Assembly: GCA_032718565.1 (NCBI GenBank)
Contig: JAVGVS010000233.1
Coordinates: forward strand, 433,501-497,500
DNA from: Distichodus sexfasciatus
Lineage: Eukaryota > Chordata > Actinopteri > Characiformes > Distichodontidae
DNA: 64,000 nucleotides
Reading direction: 5' to 3'
Position 1 is the stretch's first letter. Every line of letters begins with the position of its first letter. This document shows positions 12,335-27,300 of the stretch, one piece after another. The notes below the pieces were generated by a model. It was not told the origin of the DNA, made no database searches, and saw nothing but the letters and a program-made list of their open reading frames with translations. Both the position numbers and the translations under genes were made by a program.

Positions 12335-15300
12335 GTATGTGTAAAACGTTTCCACACCAATTCCCAGCGTTAACATGACTCAGTGCAGCTCGGGATTTAT
12401 TGAACTCGGCGCACTCAAAAGCACCATTTAGTCTTTGTAAGTAATAGCAAGAAAACGGAGAGAGAGCCAGAGTCACGCCAGGCCCTTTATACCGACAGAG
12501 CCTTTTCATATCATTCATTGTGTATTTGAGATGTCTGTGTCAGGCGTACAGCTTTTGGCCATGTGAGATAATGCTGTTTAAATGGAGTAATGTCACTGAT
12601 CGACATTATATAAGTTGTAAGAGTAATAGGACTTTGTCATTTGGAAATGTGCTTCAAGGTTTATACTCAAGTTTTTGATTCATCAAAGGGGCAATAAACC
12701 CTTCATTTAGAGTAAAACTCCACAATCACAACATGTCTGAAAGTGTAATAAGGATCATTTTGCTTTGGAAATGTAAGACCGCATTCTATTATTGTTTTCT
12801 GTCACAAGCAAGACGCATGTGTTTGTGAAAATCAAAGGGAAAAAACATTTTTCATGCTTCCTGTGAGCTTTCTCCCCCTCTTTGTAGGCAGAAGTGTAAA
12901 TGTAATGAACCACACTGGCTTGTTTTCTCTACCTCTGGTGATAAAGCCTTTATGAGCATGATTGAAATACTGTATGTTTCACCGTTTTGCTTATATCACG
13001 TAACGCTCTCCCCTTGTGTCAGCTTTCTTGTTTAAAGCCGACTTCGCAAGCTCCTGTGTTCCCTTTCTCTCCTCTTCACCTTACCCCTGGCCTCCACTTC
13101 ATTCAAAATGCCTCCTCAGAGACCACACAAAGGAATGTCGTTCCTAGGACTGACTGACTATGACCTCAAATCAAAATCACGATTAATTTTACCGCAAAGT
13201 TTTACCTCAGTTACGATTAACATTGTTTTTGGGGTTTTTTTTTGTCCTTATAGTTCACTGACATGGTTTTTTTACTGTGACTGAGCTCAACTTTTAAAGT
13301 TGGGATATTTTTTCTAATTAAAGACTGCATGTCATTTGTGATTGTAAAATAACTGAAGGAAAGACTCCTAGATGCGCTCACAGACTGGAAGCTGCCAAGT
13401 CACGTGACGACACAGTAAATAATTGAAAATAGTCAAAATAAGCATTACAAGTGAGATTATGTGGATTAGAGGCTCTGATTATGATTAGCCCTCCTTTTTG
13501 GCGAGTTTAAACACCCCAGCTCCGAGAGGCGGCGCTTCGAATCGGTCTGATGGCCCGACATCTGCAGTCGTTCAGAACCCCACCTAACATTTTGTCACTC
13601 TGATCCAGATGGCGAGATCTGAGGCGGTACGAAACATTAACCCCACGCTTTCAGCGCCAGGGGCCGGAGGCTTCTCTAATGGAAATCACGGACCGCTACG
13701 GAGTGCGCCATTATTCACCTTCTCGATTGGGGAGGGGCGACGGAAGTGCATCACAGCCTTCTTAAACCCACCATCCCTTGCCGCAGCGGCCTGCAGGACC
13801 CGTCTGGCTCACCCTGGAGCTGGGAAAGCATTCCCGTTGTCCGGTGCACGGGAGTGATGAGTTGTGTGAATAATGAGGCCACCTGGGATCCGGCCGCGCT
13901 CGTTTGTCTTTATAATGCCAGCGAATTGTGCCAGAGCCGCAGTCCGGAGGTGCTCTTGAGCTCGAGCCACACCTGAGGTCCAGAATTCCCGGTTCTCTTC
14001 CTTTGAGCGTTTCCAAGTCGACAGCACTCGTCGGGATGCTGCTGCATGTTTTTCTTCCCAGCTTAAAATCTCCTGATTCCACTCATCAGCTCATGAGCAA
14101 CTCCCTCGAGAGGTTAAATTAAGTTCTGTAGTAAGGGAAGCATTAGCCGTGCAGTGTGCCGCAGTGCCTGGGATTGATGTTGGGGAAAGCTGCTGTGGAC
14201 CGTGGCTAATGATGACCAGAATGTAGCATTTGGCTATGACGGGGCCGGAGGCTCTCTCTGTGAGCGACAGATCGGTTGTGTTTTTTTCTCGAATGGACGG
14301 TTTCATGCCCTTTTTTAATAGCGAGGAAGCAGAGCCACGCTGCTGCGTTAAACTGGATGGAAACCAGTATCACGATTAATTGAATATTTTATGTTGATTG
14401 TGATTAGAGGTCGACCGATATTGTTTTTTCGAGGCCAATATCGATACCGATATTACTAGTTAATGGAGGACTTTGGTCAATTTCGGTGTCACGGAGTCAG
14501 CACCAACAAAGACAACAAAAATTGGTGCTGCCCTTCTAGTGTTCGCACCCTGGCCACTGTAACGTTAACCACTCGGGACAGGTTTTAAACATGCTTGTAG
14601 CCTCTTAACATGCTCACAATGTCATTGCAAGTGCTAGGCAACGTGAACCGGTTCCTTACGAGACAACACAGTGCATTTATGTAACTGCAGTAGTTCTTAA
14701 AGAACAGTATAATAGTGTTTATTCTGGCGGTCACATGTCTCTGTTTACAAAATGTGACCTCTGCATTTGACCCATCCGTGAAGGAGCAGGGGGCAGCTGA
14801 CATAGGCAGCACCCGAGGAGCAGTGCTTGCTCATGAGTGCCTCAGTGGTACCTTTACCGGTCTGGGATTCCCATCACGGGGTGAACACCCTAACCGTTAT
14901 GCTGAAGTATAAATGAAAGAGGTCATATCTTGTGATTTTAGAATAATTAAAGGAAACGCACACACAGTGGCAGAGTAAGACGGGGCGGAGTCATGTCACA
15001 ACAATGTGGTAGCATGTTTTTAAGGTGGCAGTACATGAACACACTGAGGAAAGTATTAATAGAATTTTAAATATTCACAATTTCAAGAATAATCAAAATA
15101 ACCAGCATAGGCAAGATTATGTGGAGATTACGTAGAACTCTTCAATTAACGGCCTAGTTTGGAGTGTAGCAGTATGTGAGGAGATGAAGGAAGTGCTTCA
15201 ACATTGGACCTTTGTGTGTGACATCTTAAATGCAAGTGTGATCATCTCTCATATCCTCTGATGTTTGCCTGCCAGTATGAGAGGAAAATGGCTCTAACAC

Positions 15301-18300
15301 ATTTTCAGGCAAGACGCCTGACTTACTCAACATCAAAAAGAAGTGCCTTATAGAGTTTCATGCTCCTTTAATTCACGACGAAGGTCAGGTTTAAGTGATG
15401 GTGGAGTCATTCCATTTTTGCCAGCGTAGTGCCCCCTTCATGTTTCGAGGCATTATGTTGCCTTTCCCCCCCCACCCCTCTTAACTGCGGCAGACGTTGT
15501 TCGTCCACCCTCTCAACAACTCTTGATAGGATTTCCGCCGACTGCCCCGCTCCACTTCCTGTTGTTGAATTCCTGCGCTCCCTCAGCACCGGGCTGAAAG
15601 CAGATCCTCCCAGTTTTTAAACTGACCGTGTCATGAACAATGCTACTTTTCCAACAAAAGACACCTGGATCAAGATGGAAAGATTTTTCATTTTAAATCC
15701 ATTGCTTTTTAAGTTCTCATGAGCAAGAGTCATAAAAAGACATCCAGGACGATGTCCTCCGAGAACTTAAAGCATAAAAATGAGAAGCTTTAATAAACAG
15801 GGGCCTCTTTCCTGCCTCTTACTTTTTACTGCTTTACATTTCATTATGCTGTAAGGAAATTAAGAGAATTTTGGTCTGGACGGTAAAATAACCCCTTCAA
15901 ATATGTCTCAGCCCTCAGCCTACACTATTGGAAATGTCTGCAGTTAAGCTTTTCCAGATTACCAGCTCCCAGACCCATTTATAATGGAGATCTTATCTAC
16001 ATTGCTGGAGCCTCTGGTCTGCATCATTCCATCCTTCCCCATAACTTAGATAATTTACTTTCCTCGAGCAATCGCAAGGATCTCCACCCACGGTGAAGGC
16101 TGGAGTCACATCATCGAAATATCTGAAACGGTGGAACGTGTTGACGTGTGATTTGTTTAATTCATTTTCAGCAGTTCAATTTGAGATTTTTAGATGTCTG
16201 GTAATGGTTACAATGACAACTAGAACCTTTTATTCAAAGGGGGACTTACCCTCTCCCTCCAAAATTTGAATTAAGCTCATTACCCTCAACTCTTGCTGCT
16301 TTCTTTAAACTGGGTGTAGAGTGCTGCAGTTACGAGACCAACAGGGAGACAGAGCTCCAGCGTTAAACTTTCAAACGCGTAACGACTTATACACAAACAG
16401 CCGCATTTACCAAATGTACACATCTTATCTGCTTGTGGAGGACGAAAACAGATGAAATAGCTGCACATAATCACCATTTAACCTTGAATGCATAATTAAC
16501 ACACCGTTGTTGTTTGCCAGTTGGCACCCGCTCATATCCCTAGTGATTACCTGTCATAATAACAGTTCCTGACTGCCCGGAGAGATTTTGGATTAAATGC
16601 TCAGGGGCACAGTGATATGTTTGAGGCAGTATTCACCCAGGGTTGATCTTATTACCTCTTGTCTGCTCTGACTAGACCGTCTCCTATCCCATAATACTAA
16701 AAGCAGTTTATATTGTTTTAAAGTTTGGAATAAACAAAGTTGGAGTAAGAAAGGGACGTAAATCAGATTCCATTTAAGATACGATGTATGGATTCGATGG
16801 ACACTGATTTGATGTCTAAATCTAAATTTACTGTAAATTGTGATCGGTTGGGGAGCCAGCAATATGTGATGATATCACTGATTTAACACAATCACTTCAT
16901 AACCAATCACAAGCAAGTAAAATTTGACATTTTCATTCCTGAGCTACAACCCACTTTAGTTGTGATGATGGTACTGGACGTTAAAAATACATACAGTCTG
17001 ATGTTTTCAGTTTGGATTGATGCTACAGGCTTGTAGATCATTAAATCAATTGATCGTTACTAGGGACGCACCGATTCAATACGTGGTTTTGATATCTTCG
17101 ATAACGAGTCAAAAAGCTGTGTTGGGTATCGGTGGCATTGGGCCGATCTATAGAACCGATCTGTTCACTTAAATTGTAGCTTTTTCTATAGCTTTTTTTG
17201 TAGTTTGTCTATGCGCACACAGTTGGTTATGCATTTTGATATTGATGTGACAATGAGCAGAATAAGCAACACAACACACTACAACCTCAAAAGCAAATCA
17301 CACGATTGTATTGTTTAATTCCCAAGTATCTGCATCGGTATCGGAACGGAAGTTGGATTGTTACACCGCTAGTAAGGACCCTGAAACCACTTACTAAATC
17401 TCCTTAGTGCTTTCCGGTTCAGACAAGTGCTGTTTTGGGAACTGATCCATCTCAACTAGACATAGAGTTAACATTTCGAATGTCTCCCCTTCTGAGTCTG
17501 GCAAAGGAAGGATTTTGGGGTTTTGCGCTCCCCGGCCCAGCCGTCGCTGAGTGTGAGTGGATGCAGCAGGTTCCCAGTGGTATTGAGGAGGAGAGCTGGA
17601 CATTATCTCTATCAGGTTCCAGCTTGTATGGGATTTAGAAGGAAATTGAATGTCCCCCCGTTCCTGCACGCTCCCTCCTCTCCTCGAGAGCTTTTGACAT
17701 CAACATAAAAGTGATAGGCCGGGGATTTTTCTGGGTCTCTGTTGACCGATCGAAAGGAGTGCTTTACTTTTGGTTGAATCCTCGCTTTCTTGGACCATAA
17801 AGCCAATATTTCCCTGTTACTTGAGGTTTGCCGAGGGATTCCGAGCCCAGACAGTTGCTTGAATGTTAAACAGAAAGAATTTTTCTTTTTAGCAGTGGAT
17901 TGACGAAGAAATCTGTTTTTTATTTAACTGCTTAAAATTCATTATTATAAAATCCTTATAGTAAGAGATGCTTACTATAGGAATTTTGGCAAAATTAAAA
18001 TTCAATTTTAAATGTAATTAGATTTAAAAAGTCACAGTCATAAGTAAAGCATGTAGTGAAATGTACCTTGATTCAGTTCTGAGACCTACAATAAAATGTA
18101 ACAAATATATTTAAAAGAAATATGAAAAAGATTAAAATAAGGAACCTATAATAGAGTTTTTTGGGTTTTTTTTTTTTACATTGGTTGTTTATTTGATACG
18201 TGATTGGCAATTCCTCTTGACGCAAGCAGATATTGAGCCACCGAGACACGGCCTGAACCTTGTACTCGCAGATAACCTTTATTGTAATCTCTTCTCTGCC

Positions 18301-21300
18301 TACAAACCATTTTTCTCACCCCCTTTTCTCCGTGTGATTCATATTTGCGGCTTCTCTTGGCGTCATTCGACCGCCAGCATCAAAGAAGTGTGCACATGAT
18401 TTAAGGGGAAAGCGTGGTCGATATGTGGATTTATGGGTGCTACTTGCGTAGGGTTCAGTCACATCCTGAGCACTTGGTGTCAGCTGCTTTCTCCTACGCC
18501 AGCAAAACCACACGGGCAGAGCGGCAACCTCTCGAAGCAGTTCTCCTCTCCCTGGTGTAGGGATTGGCTGGACTGGACTGCACTGGAGGAGCGCTCTGTC
18601 CTGCCACACCACTTAAGTGAAACATCACACTGGGAAGTGGGGAGGAGCGGGAGAGGCCGGGCGATCTGCCTCAGTCTGCAGTTTTTATCTCTTAATCCAT
18701 ACCTGTGTGAGACAGAGAGAGAGACAGAGATACACTTATCCCACATAGACGCTAGACATCTAGACATTGACTCTCCTCAGAGACTCACTTTCTAACTCTC
18801 TCAGCTCTCCCTCATGTTGTATCATGTGTGTGTATATATTAGGGCTGGGCGGTATGGACCAAAAATCATATCTTGATATTTTTTGGTAAATGTCGATATA
18901 CAATATATATCTCAATATTATTTTGGGTGAAGTAATAACAAAAACCAATTCTGGGTCAAAGCCACATGTACCAACTGTCACAGGGGCACTTTTATTAAAA
19001 ACAAACTAAAATATATATTGAATAAAAATGCTCCCCGATTAAAAAATAAAATATAAATATAAATATAAATATAACAGGTACAGAGCAAAAAGAACGAGTG
19101 TCAAAGTGCTTCCTCTTTTACAATAACCTGTACAAACAACAAAACTGAACATAATTGTTGGTTTTACACTGACTAAAACTCCTGGTCAGTGTATCCTGTG
19201 CAAATCTCAAATAAGTCAAATATTCAGAAAATAAATAACAAGAAGCTAGGGCCTAAGAAAAAAAAAGTTGGTTGTCAGTTGAGGTCATGGGACGGTAGAG
19301 ATTTTTTTTCTACCCAGTGGCAGTAACGGATGGGAAATTAATTTTATTATTTTATTTTCCTTTACAGCAGTGATGTTATTTTTCCATAACATAGCCTACG
19401 TCATCTTCGGTAATCTACTTTGCACGCGAGGCCAAAAAAAAACATTCGAGAGAGGAAAAATACAGTTTGCACGCAATATCACAACCACGCACTCGATTCT
19501 TAATTTTGTGCTCTCGAATTTCACATTTGCGCTCGCGACTTGGTATCATTTTACCTCAACATAAACTATATCGATATAAACAATATTGTATAATCCTATA
19601 TCTCGTATGAAAATATATCGATATATTTTAAAAACTCGATATATCGCCCAGCCCTAGTATATATACCTAAAAAAACCTCCCCTATACACATACCAAAACA
19701 TCTTTAATGGTGCCGTCACATAGAAGAACTACTGTATATCATTGAGTAATATATTTTTTTCATACCTGTTGGAAAATTTTCTTCCTTTCTCTTCAAAAAC
19801 TTATTTCTCAAATCCATTGTCAAGCTAACCAGCCTATTCCATGGCAGTTCATGCTTGCTACCTCAAAAATTAGTGTGTGTGTGTCGGGGTGTGTGTGTGG
19901 GTGGAACTCTGCCGTGATGTTAAAGAGAAGGATTGTAATCTGCCTAATCTTTGACGTGGCCTTACTCGGTCAGTATTGAAGATATCAATGTGAGATTTTC
20001 ACCAAATATTCCTTACATTATGTAGAAGGAGAATCGTCAAAAAATGACAGTAGCCAGACAGGGTCATATATCAGAAATAAACATTGATTTTAAATAGTAT
20101 CTGTGGTATGACATCACTGCAGTTAGAAAATGGTTGGTTCATATCTGATTGATACTCCCTGGTTGTGCTTTTTCCCGTTAAATTAAGTTGTTAACTACGA
20201 CTGTAGTAAAAATCAAGTTTATGAATGTGCAGACATGCAGTAAGCAATATCCAGATTTCATGGAGCTCAGAGCAGAATTACATTCCAAATAAACAGTCAC
20301 TTTATGCTTGTTTGGTGTAATTGTAACAGCGCTGGAAGAACTTCATTTTTAAACATTTCTCAGCATGAGATCAGCTCTTGGTGGGTCACTTTTCCGTACT
20401 TTATATTATATTTAAATATTGAACACGTAATGAACATTCTGGAATGTGGGGCTGTACTTCCAGTTTAGATGGTATTTCAGATACACGCACCCACACATTC
20501 ACACACGCACACACACTGTTAGAATTCAACTGTAATGACTGTATCAAAGCACTATCTAGACTATTTTTGGAGGTGGGAGGTTTAAATCAGGCCTGACAAA
20601 CGGTCAGTGGGCGATTCTCATCTGAACCGTTTCAGCTTTAAGTTTGTGTAGATTTCATTTAGTGTGCTTGGTGGGGATTTTTTTTTTTTTCTTTAAACGG
20701 TTCTTCAACGCCTCTAGACAGACTTTTGATGCCTGTGTGTCTGTGTTTCTCAAGGTAACATGGGCGGAGCAGCAGGTGGTGAAACAGAGAAAAAAGAGGG
20801 ATATTTACTCCGAACCAATTGACCCCAAGTTTGCACAACAGTGGTACCTGGTGAGTACGGACACGTCTTTCTCTCTGTCTGTGTGTGTGTGTGTGTGTGT
20901 GTGAGAAGAAGACAGACAGGTTGTGAGAGGTTACCTTGTTTGTTGCAGTTGTTAACACCATTCAACAGCTGCTTCAGAAGGGAGGAATGTCTGTCAGATC
21001 CGTGTTTGTGTTGTGTTAGGACTCGCTCTGCTCTGCTGGCTTTTTCCTCGTATTATATTTGTGTCTCCCGTGCTACTGGCGCTGCTTTACAGTTTTGGGA
21101 AATTGGCATATAAATGTCCAACAAATGTGTCTGCTTGGGACGTTTCAGGCGAATGTTGTAGTGAATTATTTTTCTGGAGCTCATCATGTCACCCAAGAAG
21201 CTAAACACCCCTGAAAAATGATGTGCTACTGCTCACTTTAGGTGTGCAGCTTTTGGTTAAGGTGTTTATTTAAAGATTTATTGTGTCATTTCAGATATTC

Positions 21301-24300
21301 TCACTAAAATGTAAGCAATTTCTGCTGGTTTGCTCTGTATATAAGGAAATAGACAAAACCGTTTCCATAGCGCTTATTAAAATTTCTAGCCTGGCTCCTT
21401 ATTACGTGACCCGTCTATACAAATTATTCACAGGCTGTTAAAAGATAACATTTTTTCCCCTCTAATTTGAGTTTTGTGGTGAGATGGAAACCATTAACCG
21501 TTGAGAAATAGTTTATCATTTCCGATTCATACTGTTAAATTGGAACGCTGGAGTCCAACTAATGAACCGGCAGAAACAATAGCTGTTTGACTCACGTAGT
21601 GAAGTCGGGAACGACAATGAAATGCCACAATGAGCTGTAGTGCATCATCTTACTCTTTCATTTATTCTGCTTGCGTCATCAGAAAACTTATACTGCTTGG
21701 TGTGGTGTATGCCATGGCTGGGGGATATGACCTCAGATCAGTGTCACGATTCATTGAAAATTATCACTACGTTTTCCATTAAATAATGGAAACTTATTGA
21801 CCAAGTTTCAGCTTGGTGCAACTTACAGTTTCGGATACATACACATAGGTTGCCTTTTTAGCGTCCCTAGTGGTCAAAACATGCTTTCCTTTGCTATGGC
21901 GCCAATTATAGGCCGATTACTACGCTCTTCAGTGCATGCTGAGATGCACGCCACTTACCATGAAAATGTCAGCTTTCTATAAATTATGGTTCAAGCTGCA
22001 CAATCTAACCAACATGGGCAAGATTACATTAGAGGTTCGGAATGTTGGATTGAATTAATTTTCCAGTACATCTACATTCATGGCATTTAGCAGACGCTCT
22101 TATCCAGAGTGACTTCCATTTTCCTGTTTCAGGGACAAAATTTGAAACAAACCTACAACCTCTTGGTCCAGAAGCGACTGTCCTAACCACTAGACCACCA
22201 TCAGTCATAATCCTCACCGTCTTCCGTCTGAATTCGATTCTGAAATTGAATGGCACGTCGTCTTTTGTTTACCCTGTCTTTAAGTCGGAACTCGCGAAAA
22301 CAGGAAAGAGGTGTCTGGTTCCGGAACCTGAGCACACCTGATTGAATGCCATCTTTCTTTTTACAACTCCTGCCACCTCCCCTCTCCCCAAGGGAAGTTT
22401 ACTCACACAAGCGGGGTAGAAGGCCGTCCTGCGCAATAAATTCAATTTTCTGCTTAAATAAACCCTGCCTGCTGCGTTAGCCGCAGTGCCAGCATGGAGC
22501 AGAGATAGGTCGGGTCCCCACGGCCTCGCGACAGGCAAAAGGGCGAGTGAATGGCTTGGATGGCCGTTTCTGGAAGATTGGAGGTCGTCCCTGGGTCGCC
22601 GGCCCGTGACGGACGAGCTGAGAGCTGCAGCCACATGCCCAAGTGCCACTTCCCTTTAAAAAATATATATAAAAAAACTCACTTGTGAAGCCACTCTCCG
22701 TCAAAAACCCTGATTAATTTCCTCCCCCTGAGAGTTACTGTAGAACGCAGGCACGGCGGGTTTGGAGGCTTTTTATCTCAAATTGGAATCCTGGTGTGTT
22801 TAAAGTGTGCTTTTGTTAACGAAAAAGAAAAGCCCGCGCTTCCCGGCACACGCCGCCGTTAGCACTGTAAGAAGGTATTGTGCACGATGGGAGATAATCA
22901 TCGAAATGAGCGTGTGCGGCGAGGGCTTTATCCGAGCTACCTAAGCGTATTCTCTTGCTTTCTTCTCCTTTTTCAAACAAGCGTCCTCTCCTTCTCTTCA
23001 CAGTACAATAGCAACCACCGCGACCTCAACGTAAAGGAAGCTTGGCAGCAGGGCGTTACCGGGCAGGGCGTGGTGGTGTCCATATTAGATGACGGCATTG
23101 AGAAGAACCATCCAGACCTGGAGCATAATTACGTGGGTCTGAATTTTAAGAAAAAAGTGCTTGAACAGCCTTGACTTTTGATTTAATTCCCAGGTCGACA
23201 TTTTTCCACCTAACGCTTTCATTTCAGGATCCTGACGCGAGCTATGATGTGAACGATGGAGACCCAGACCCTCAGCCAAGATACACACAGCTCAACGATA
23301 ACAGGTACGTTAACAGTCTTGTCATAATACAGCCAAAATTCAATTAAAAAATGTAGGGGCAAGTGGCTGCGAGCAGGGTCCAAGCAAAAAGTCACAAAGC
23401 AAGAATTTTCTCTGTAGGCCACTTGGTTTAAGAACTTTAGTCCAAAATGCATTTGCCTTTGCTGTAGCGCCACCTATAGGCCGATCACTACATTTTTCAT
23501 TGTATTTTGAGATGCACATAACTTATCCATCAAGTCTGACCTTTGTGTGACCTATGGTTTAGGCTGCATATAAACATGTAGCATTTTTGGCGCCCCCTGT
23601 TGTTCAGTTGGTGCCAGTGTACATCACATCCTTAGAATCTTAGCCAAGAATTGTTAATACCAAATAAGCCACGCCTAATTGCTAAAAGTTAGTTTGCTAA
23701 TTTTAGCCGCCCCTTCGTGATATCCCAAAAAAGCTTTGTGTTGCGATGTCAGGCGAAGTCTGCATAGTCATTTGACACCTCACTTGCCATAACCGGCTAA
23801 TTAGACTGGGATTAGTTCACGACAGTTTGTTTTGCATATTATGGAAATTAGCTCAAAGTCCATGGTCCCAATTAGAAAGTTGTATGGCTTAAGCCAAAAC
23901 ATCAGCTAAAGCTGGAATTTTCACTCTAGGTCGCACAGCTCGAGAGTTAGAGGTCAAAACATGTTTGCCTTTGCTATGGTGCAGATTATAGGCTGATCAC
24001 TACGCTTTTTGTCCTATGCTGAGATGCACACCATTCCTACTTACCCTCCAAGCTTTCTACAACTTACGGTTTAAGGTGCTTAATCGGTTTTGTAAACAAA
24101 TATTAATTAAAAAAAAAACAATTACAAGATTAAGCGCAGTACTGCTCATAAGAATGGGTTGCTTTGTGTTGTCCCTTGGCAGTAAGAGGATTGTTCATCT
24201 GTGATTTTTGTGCGTGAGTAATTTCCTTGTTCCTTAATCTGAGAGTAAAGTTGGAAATCGGAAAACAACTTTGTTTTTTCATTTTGGTTTTGGGAACAAA

Positions 24301-27300
24301 TGTTGATGTTCTTTGGTTCTTATGTAGAAAATGAATGAAAGAGCGATGCCCAGTGTGTCTTAGCCTTTCACACAGGAGATGAGGTCATGCGACATTTGAA
24401 AAATAAAAAAGTTGATGAAATCAGTTACATGGAAAGGCATGTGACGGCCTGAAAATGTTCTGGCATGCACCAGACTTTCTTAAGACGAAATAATGTGCGG
24501 TTGCATCGCATTGGGCTTGCAATATACAGAAGGACCATTCGAAGTAAAACATTTACTGGTTTAAATTTAGAGCCATAACGCCTCCAGAGTGGGCGCCGTG
24601 CAATGAACTGATCCTTTATGCTGTGTAGAACCAAACACCTTCAGTATTCACTTTTATTGCGCAAGCTTTTAGTGAACGTAAACATTCGTCCCAACGTTTT
24701 TTGGGGTGTATAAATCCCACTTTGAATAACTTAAGACGGCATGGTGAGAGAAGTGCTGCATTCTCTTTTTAACTCTATTTAGCAGGCGAGAGATTATGTA
24801 TGTATGTATTATGGGATGCTTACATTTTCCAATTTTTGTCTCCTCGATCTACCCTCGCTAGCAGAATGGTACTCCCACAAGTGTGGGCGTTCCGTTTGAC
24901 CTGTTTTAAGGCTGCGGCTAAATCGAGTGGGATTAAAGTAAATTTGGGAAGAAAGCTGCTTTAGTGTTAGGAGCAGATTGTATTAAGAGCTGTTTACCAG
25001 CACAGCTTTCCCTCCCATCCGTCACTCCTCTCAAGCGCGAGAGATGGAATTAAGCCTATCAGGACCAAGCAGAGTCAAAAAAGAAAAGACTTTTTCTTGT
25101 TAACGCTGGTGCTGAACCTACTTTTTTCCCCCCTTTGTTATATCACTGATGAAAGATCAGGATTTTTTTTTCCCTCCCTCACAATCTCTCCTATTTTTGG
25201 GATTGAAGCCAAACAGGCATTTTTTTTTTTTTTATCTTGAGGCAAACCATGATTAGCGATGAAAGGCTGAACAGCTTATAGTTACAAATGGGTTGGAATC
25301 AAAGGTCCCGGGCTGAGTGGCACGGCTTTGTAGTTTGCAGCAGCGCTATCGGCCAACTCGCCAGTCACATGTGCCCCGAAGTGCGGCGAGACGGGCATTC
25401 TGTGGTTAACATGCCATGCCTAAAGGGCCGTGAAACCCTTTGAAGTGGGTTTTGAGATATTCAGAGACATTTGCTTGTCACTGACAATAGAATGTGCACT
25501 ATCCCTAAAATAACTCAAAATTCTATCACTGTTGCAGTCAGAAATAAATTTGCCATGAAGAAAGTATGATATTGACCACCACACCTGAAATGTGTAGCTA
25601 CAATATGTTGTGGAATGATGGTTGTCACTGTATTTACATATCAGCAATGCATGAAAACTATCAGTATAAGAAAAAATGACATAACGTTGCCAGTTCTGAT
25701 ACCGATGCCGATATTTGGGCTTTGGGTATCGGCCAGTCCTGAGTACAGATCCGATACCAGTTTTTAATGAGTAAGTTGTGTTTCTTTGTGGGGCGGAGAC
25801 TGAGATTATTCTGTTATGCTTAAGGAAGTACGTGACTTAAATACTGTTTTCTTAAGTAAAACAACAATTACACATCCATATGTATATGCTTAATTTTTTA
25901 TTATTAAAATAACATCTCAAAAATTTCATTTAAGCACAGTTTGGTAATTTTGTGACGTTCCCTATAACCAGCAGGAACACAGTTTGCAAGCGGGAGCTGG
26001 TGGTGTTAACTTTTGGGGTTGTAGTGTGTTGCAGTGCCCGTTCTGCTCATTGTCATATCAATTAGTGCGAATGTCGTACAATAAACAAGCTTTACCGCAG
26101 TGCTACTTCCCATACATTATTTTTTTGTGCACGTATATGAAACAGAGAAAAACCTACAGTTTAATTTAATTTAATCAGATCGGTGCATCCCTAATTACAA
26201 GTTACAAAAAATGGTCAGTGACACTTTTGTTATTTTGGGGGTTTGCACGGTATTGCGACTGATCTGTTAAAGTGCGCTCAGTATAGATAGATAGTCTTAT
26301 AAGAATACCGTATAACGACGGCTATGGCAGTAGGAATGAAACTCTTGCCAAAGTTTTCATTTCAACATAAAAATAATAATTTGGTGGAAGTTAAATTTTG
26401 AATGCAACATGAAAATTTGGAAAATCACTCAATATTTGGTGTCTTTTTCATGTATTTTCTGTTTCTGCTGTTGAAAGCAGCCAGCTGGCAAACTGGACGT
26501 GAGATAGATGTGTACATTCGGTTCATTCATCAGTTCACCTAAAGCTTTCACTCGTATAAAGGTCCAATGTTAGAGTGCCTTGGTCATCTCTGTGTCCTCA
26601 TCCGACCCCACTACTGCAGTTCCACGCCCAGTTTAAAGCAGTTTTCAGAAATGTGCTGAGCTTCTAGCTTTAGTCACACACCATTAGGTTCATGCACATG
26701 ACCTCAAGTAGCTCATGTCGTCCAGAATGGGATCTCACAAAATTTAGTTTTTACAGAGATTTATTTTTTTCGGATTGCCGGCACACAAAAACCCCGGATT
26801 TAAACTCCCTAGTCCTGCTCTTCCAATATGCTGCCGTGTACCAGCATGTTGGAGCCCTCGCTCTGTTTGCCCTTGGAGGTGAAATACCCTGCAGGCACAA
26901 ACCGTAAGGCATTTGGATCTCCGCCTGTTCCCCTCTGAGAAAGCCCATCTCTGTTCACCTCCATAAAGCCCTCTTTCTTCCTCTTCATCTTGACTCCACG
27001 TCGAAGCTTGCGTTTGTTGACCTGACCCAGGAACCGCTTCCTTGTCCGGCAACTCAAACCGTTAAATACAGTGAGTGAAACCACAGAACTGGCCTCGGAT
27101 CAGCGGTTTAAGGGCATCGCCTACAAATGCCCCCATTTCTCCCCGGCGAGGAGTTTGTCCAAACCCGCATGTTTACTCAAGGTAATATCTTATGCGCTTC
27201 CAAACCTCCTTGCTGCCGCTCTCTCTCCAGTCTGGGTTTTCACGCAAACCTGAGAACGTGGCAGCCGTCGGTGCTCGCCGTATTGTATGCCGCGTGATTT

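Larger units (their letters stand above)
12335..20754 (+). other. furin: furin intron A (8.4 kb)
   Basis: Phase 0 intron with GTATGT donor and TCAAG acceptor. It holds hAT-like fragments (13144-13450, 14405-14500, 16850-17371), a complete 817-bp hAT-like element (18840-19656) and a tRNA-derived SINE (14749-14905). The stretch at 13490-14330 is relatively GC-rich and not visibly repetitive. No other gene was seen on either strand. Confidence 0.85.
20851..23003 (+). other. furin: furin intron B (2.15 kb)
   Basis: Phase 0 intron. It contains (TG)n just after the donor, a dispersed fish repeat (21715-22010) and a tRNA-derived SINE with the common fish tail (22060-22204). The stretch 22260-22860 is GC-richer with no gene recognised. 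Confidence 0.9.

Noticed and set aside
13609..14122. Cluster of 60-106 residue ORFs in a GC-rich part of intron A
   Set aside because: They overlap on both strands, show no motifs or splice partners, and look like chance ORFs in locally GC-rich DNA.
22878..23003. In-frame ATG and open frame running into the Asp exon
   Set aside because: The homology and the acceptor at 23002-23003 place the exon start at 23004; the upstream 42 codons have no furin similarity and an isoform starting there would lack the propeptide.
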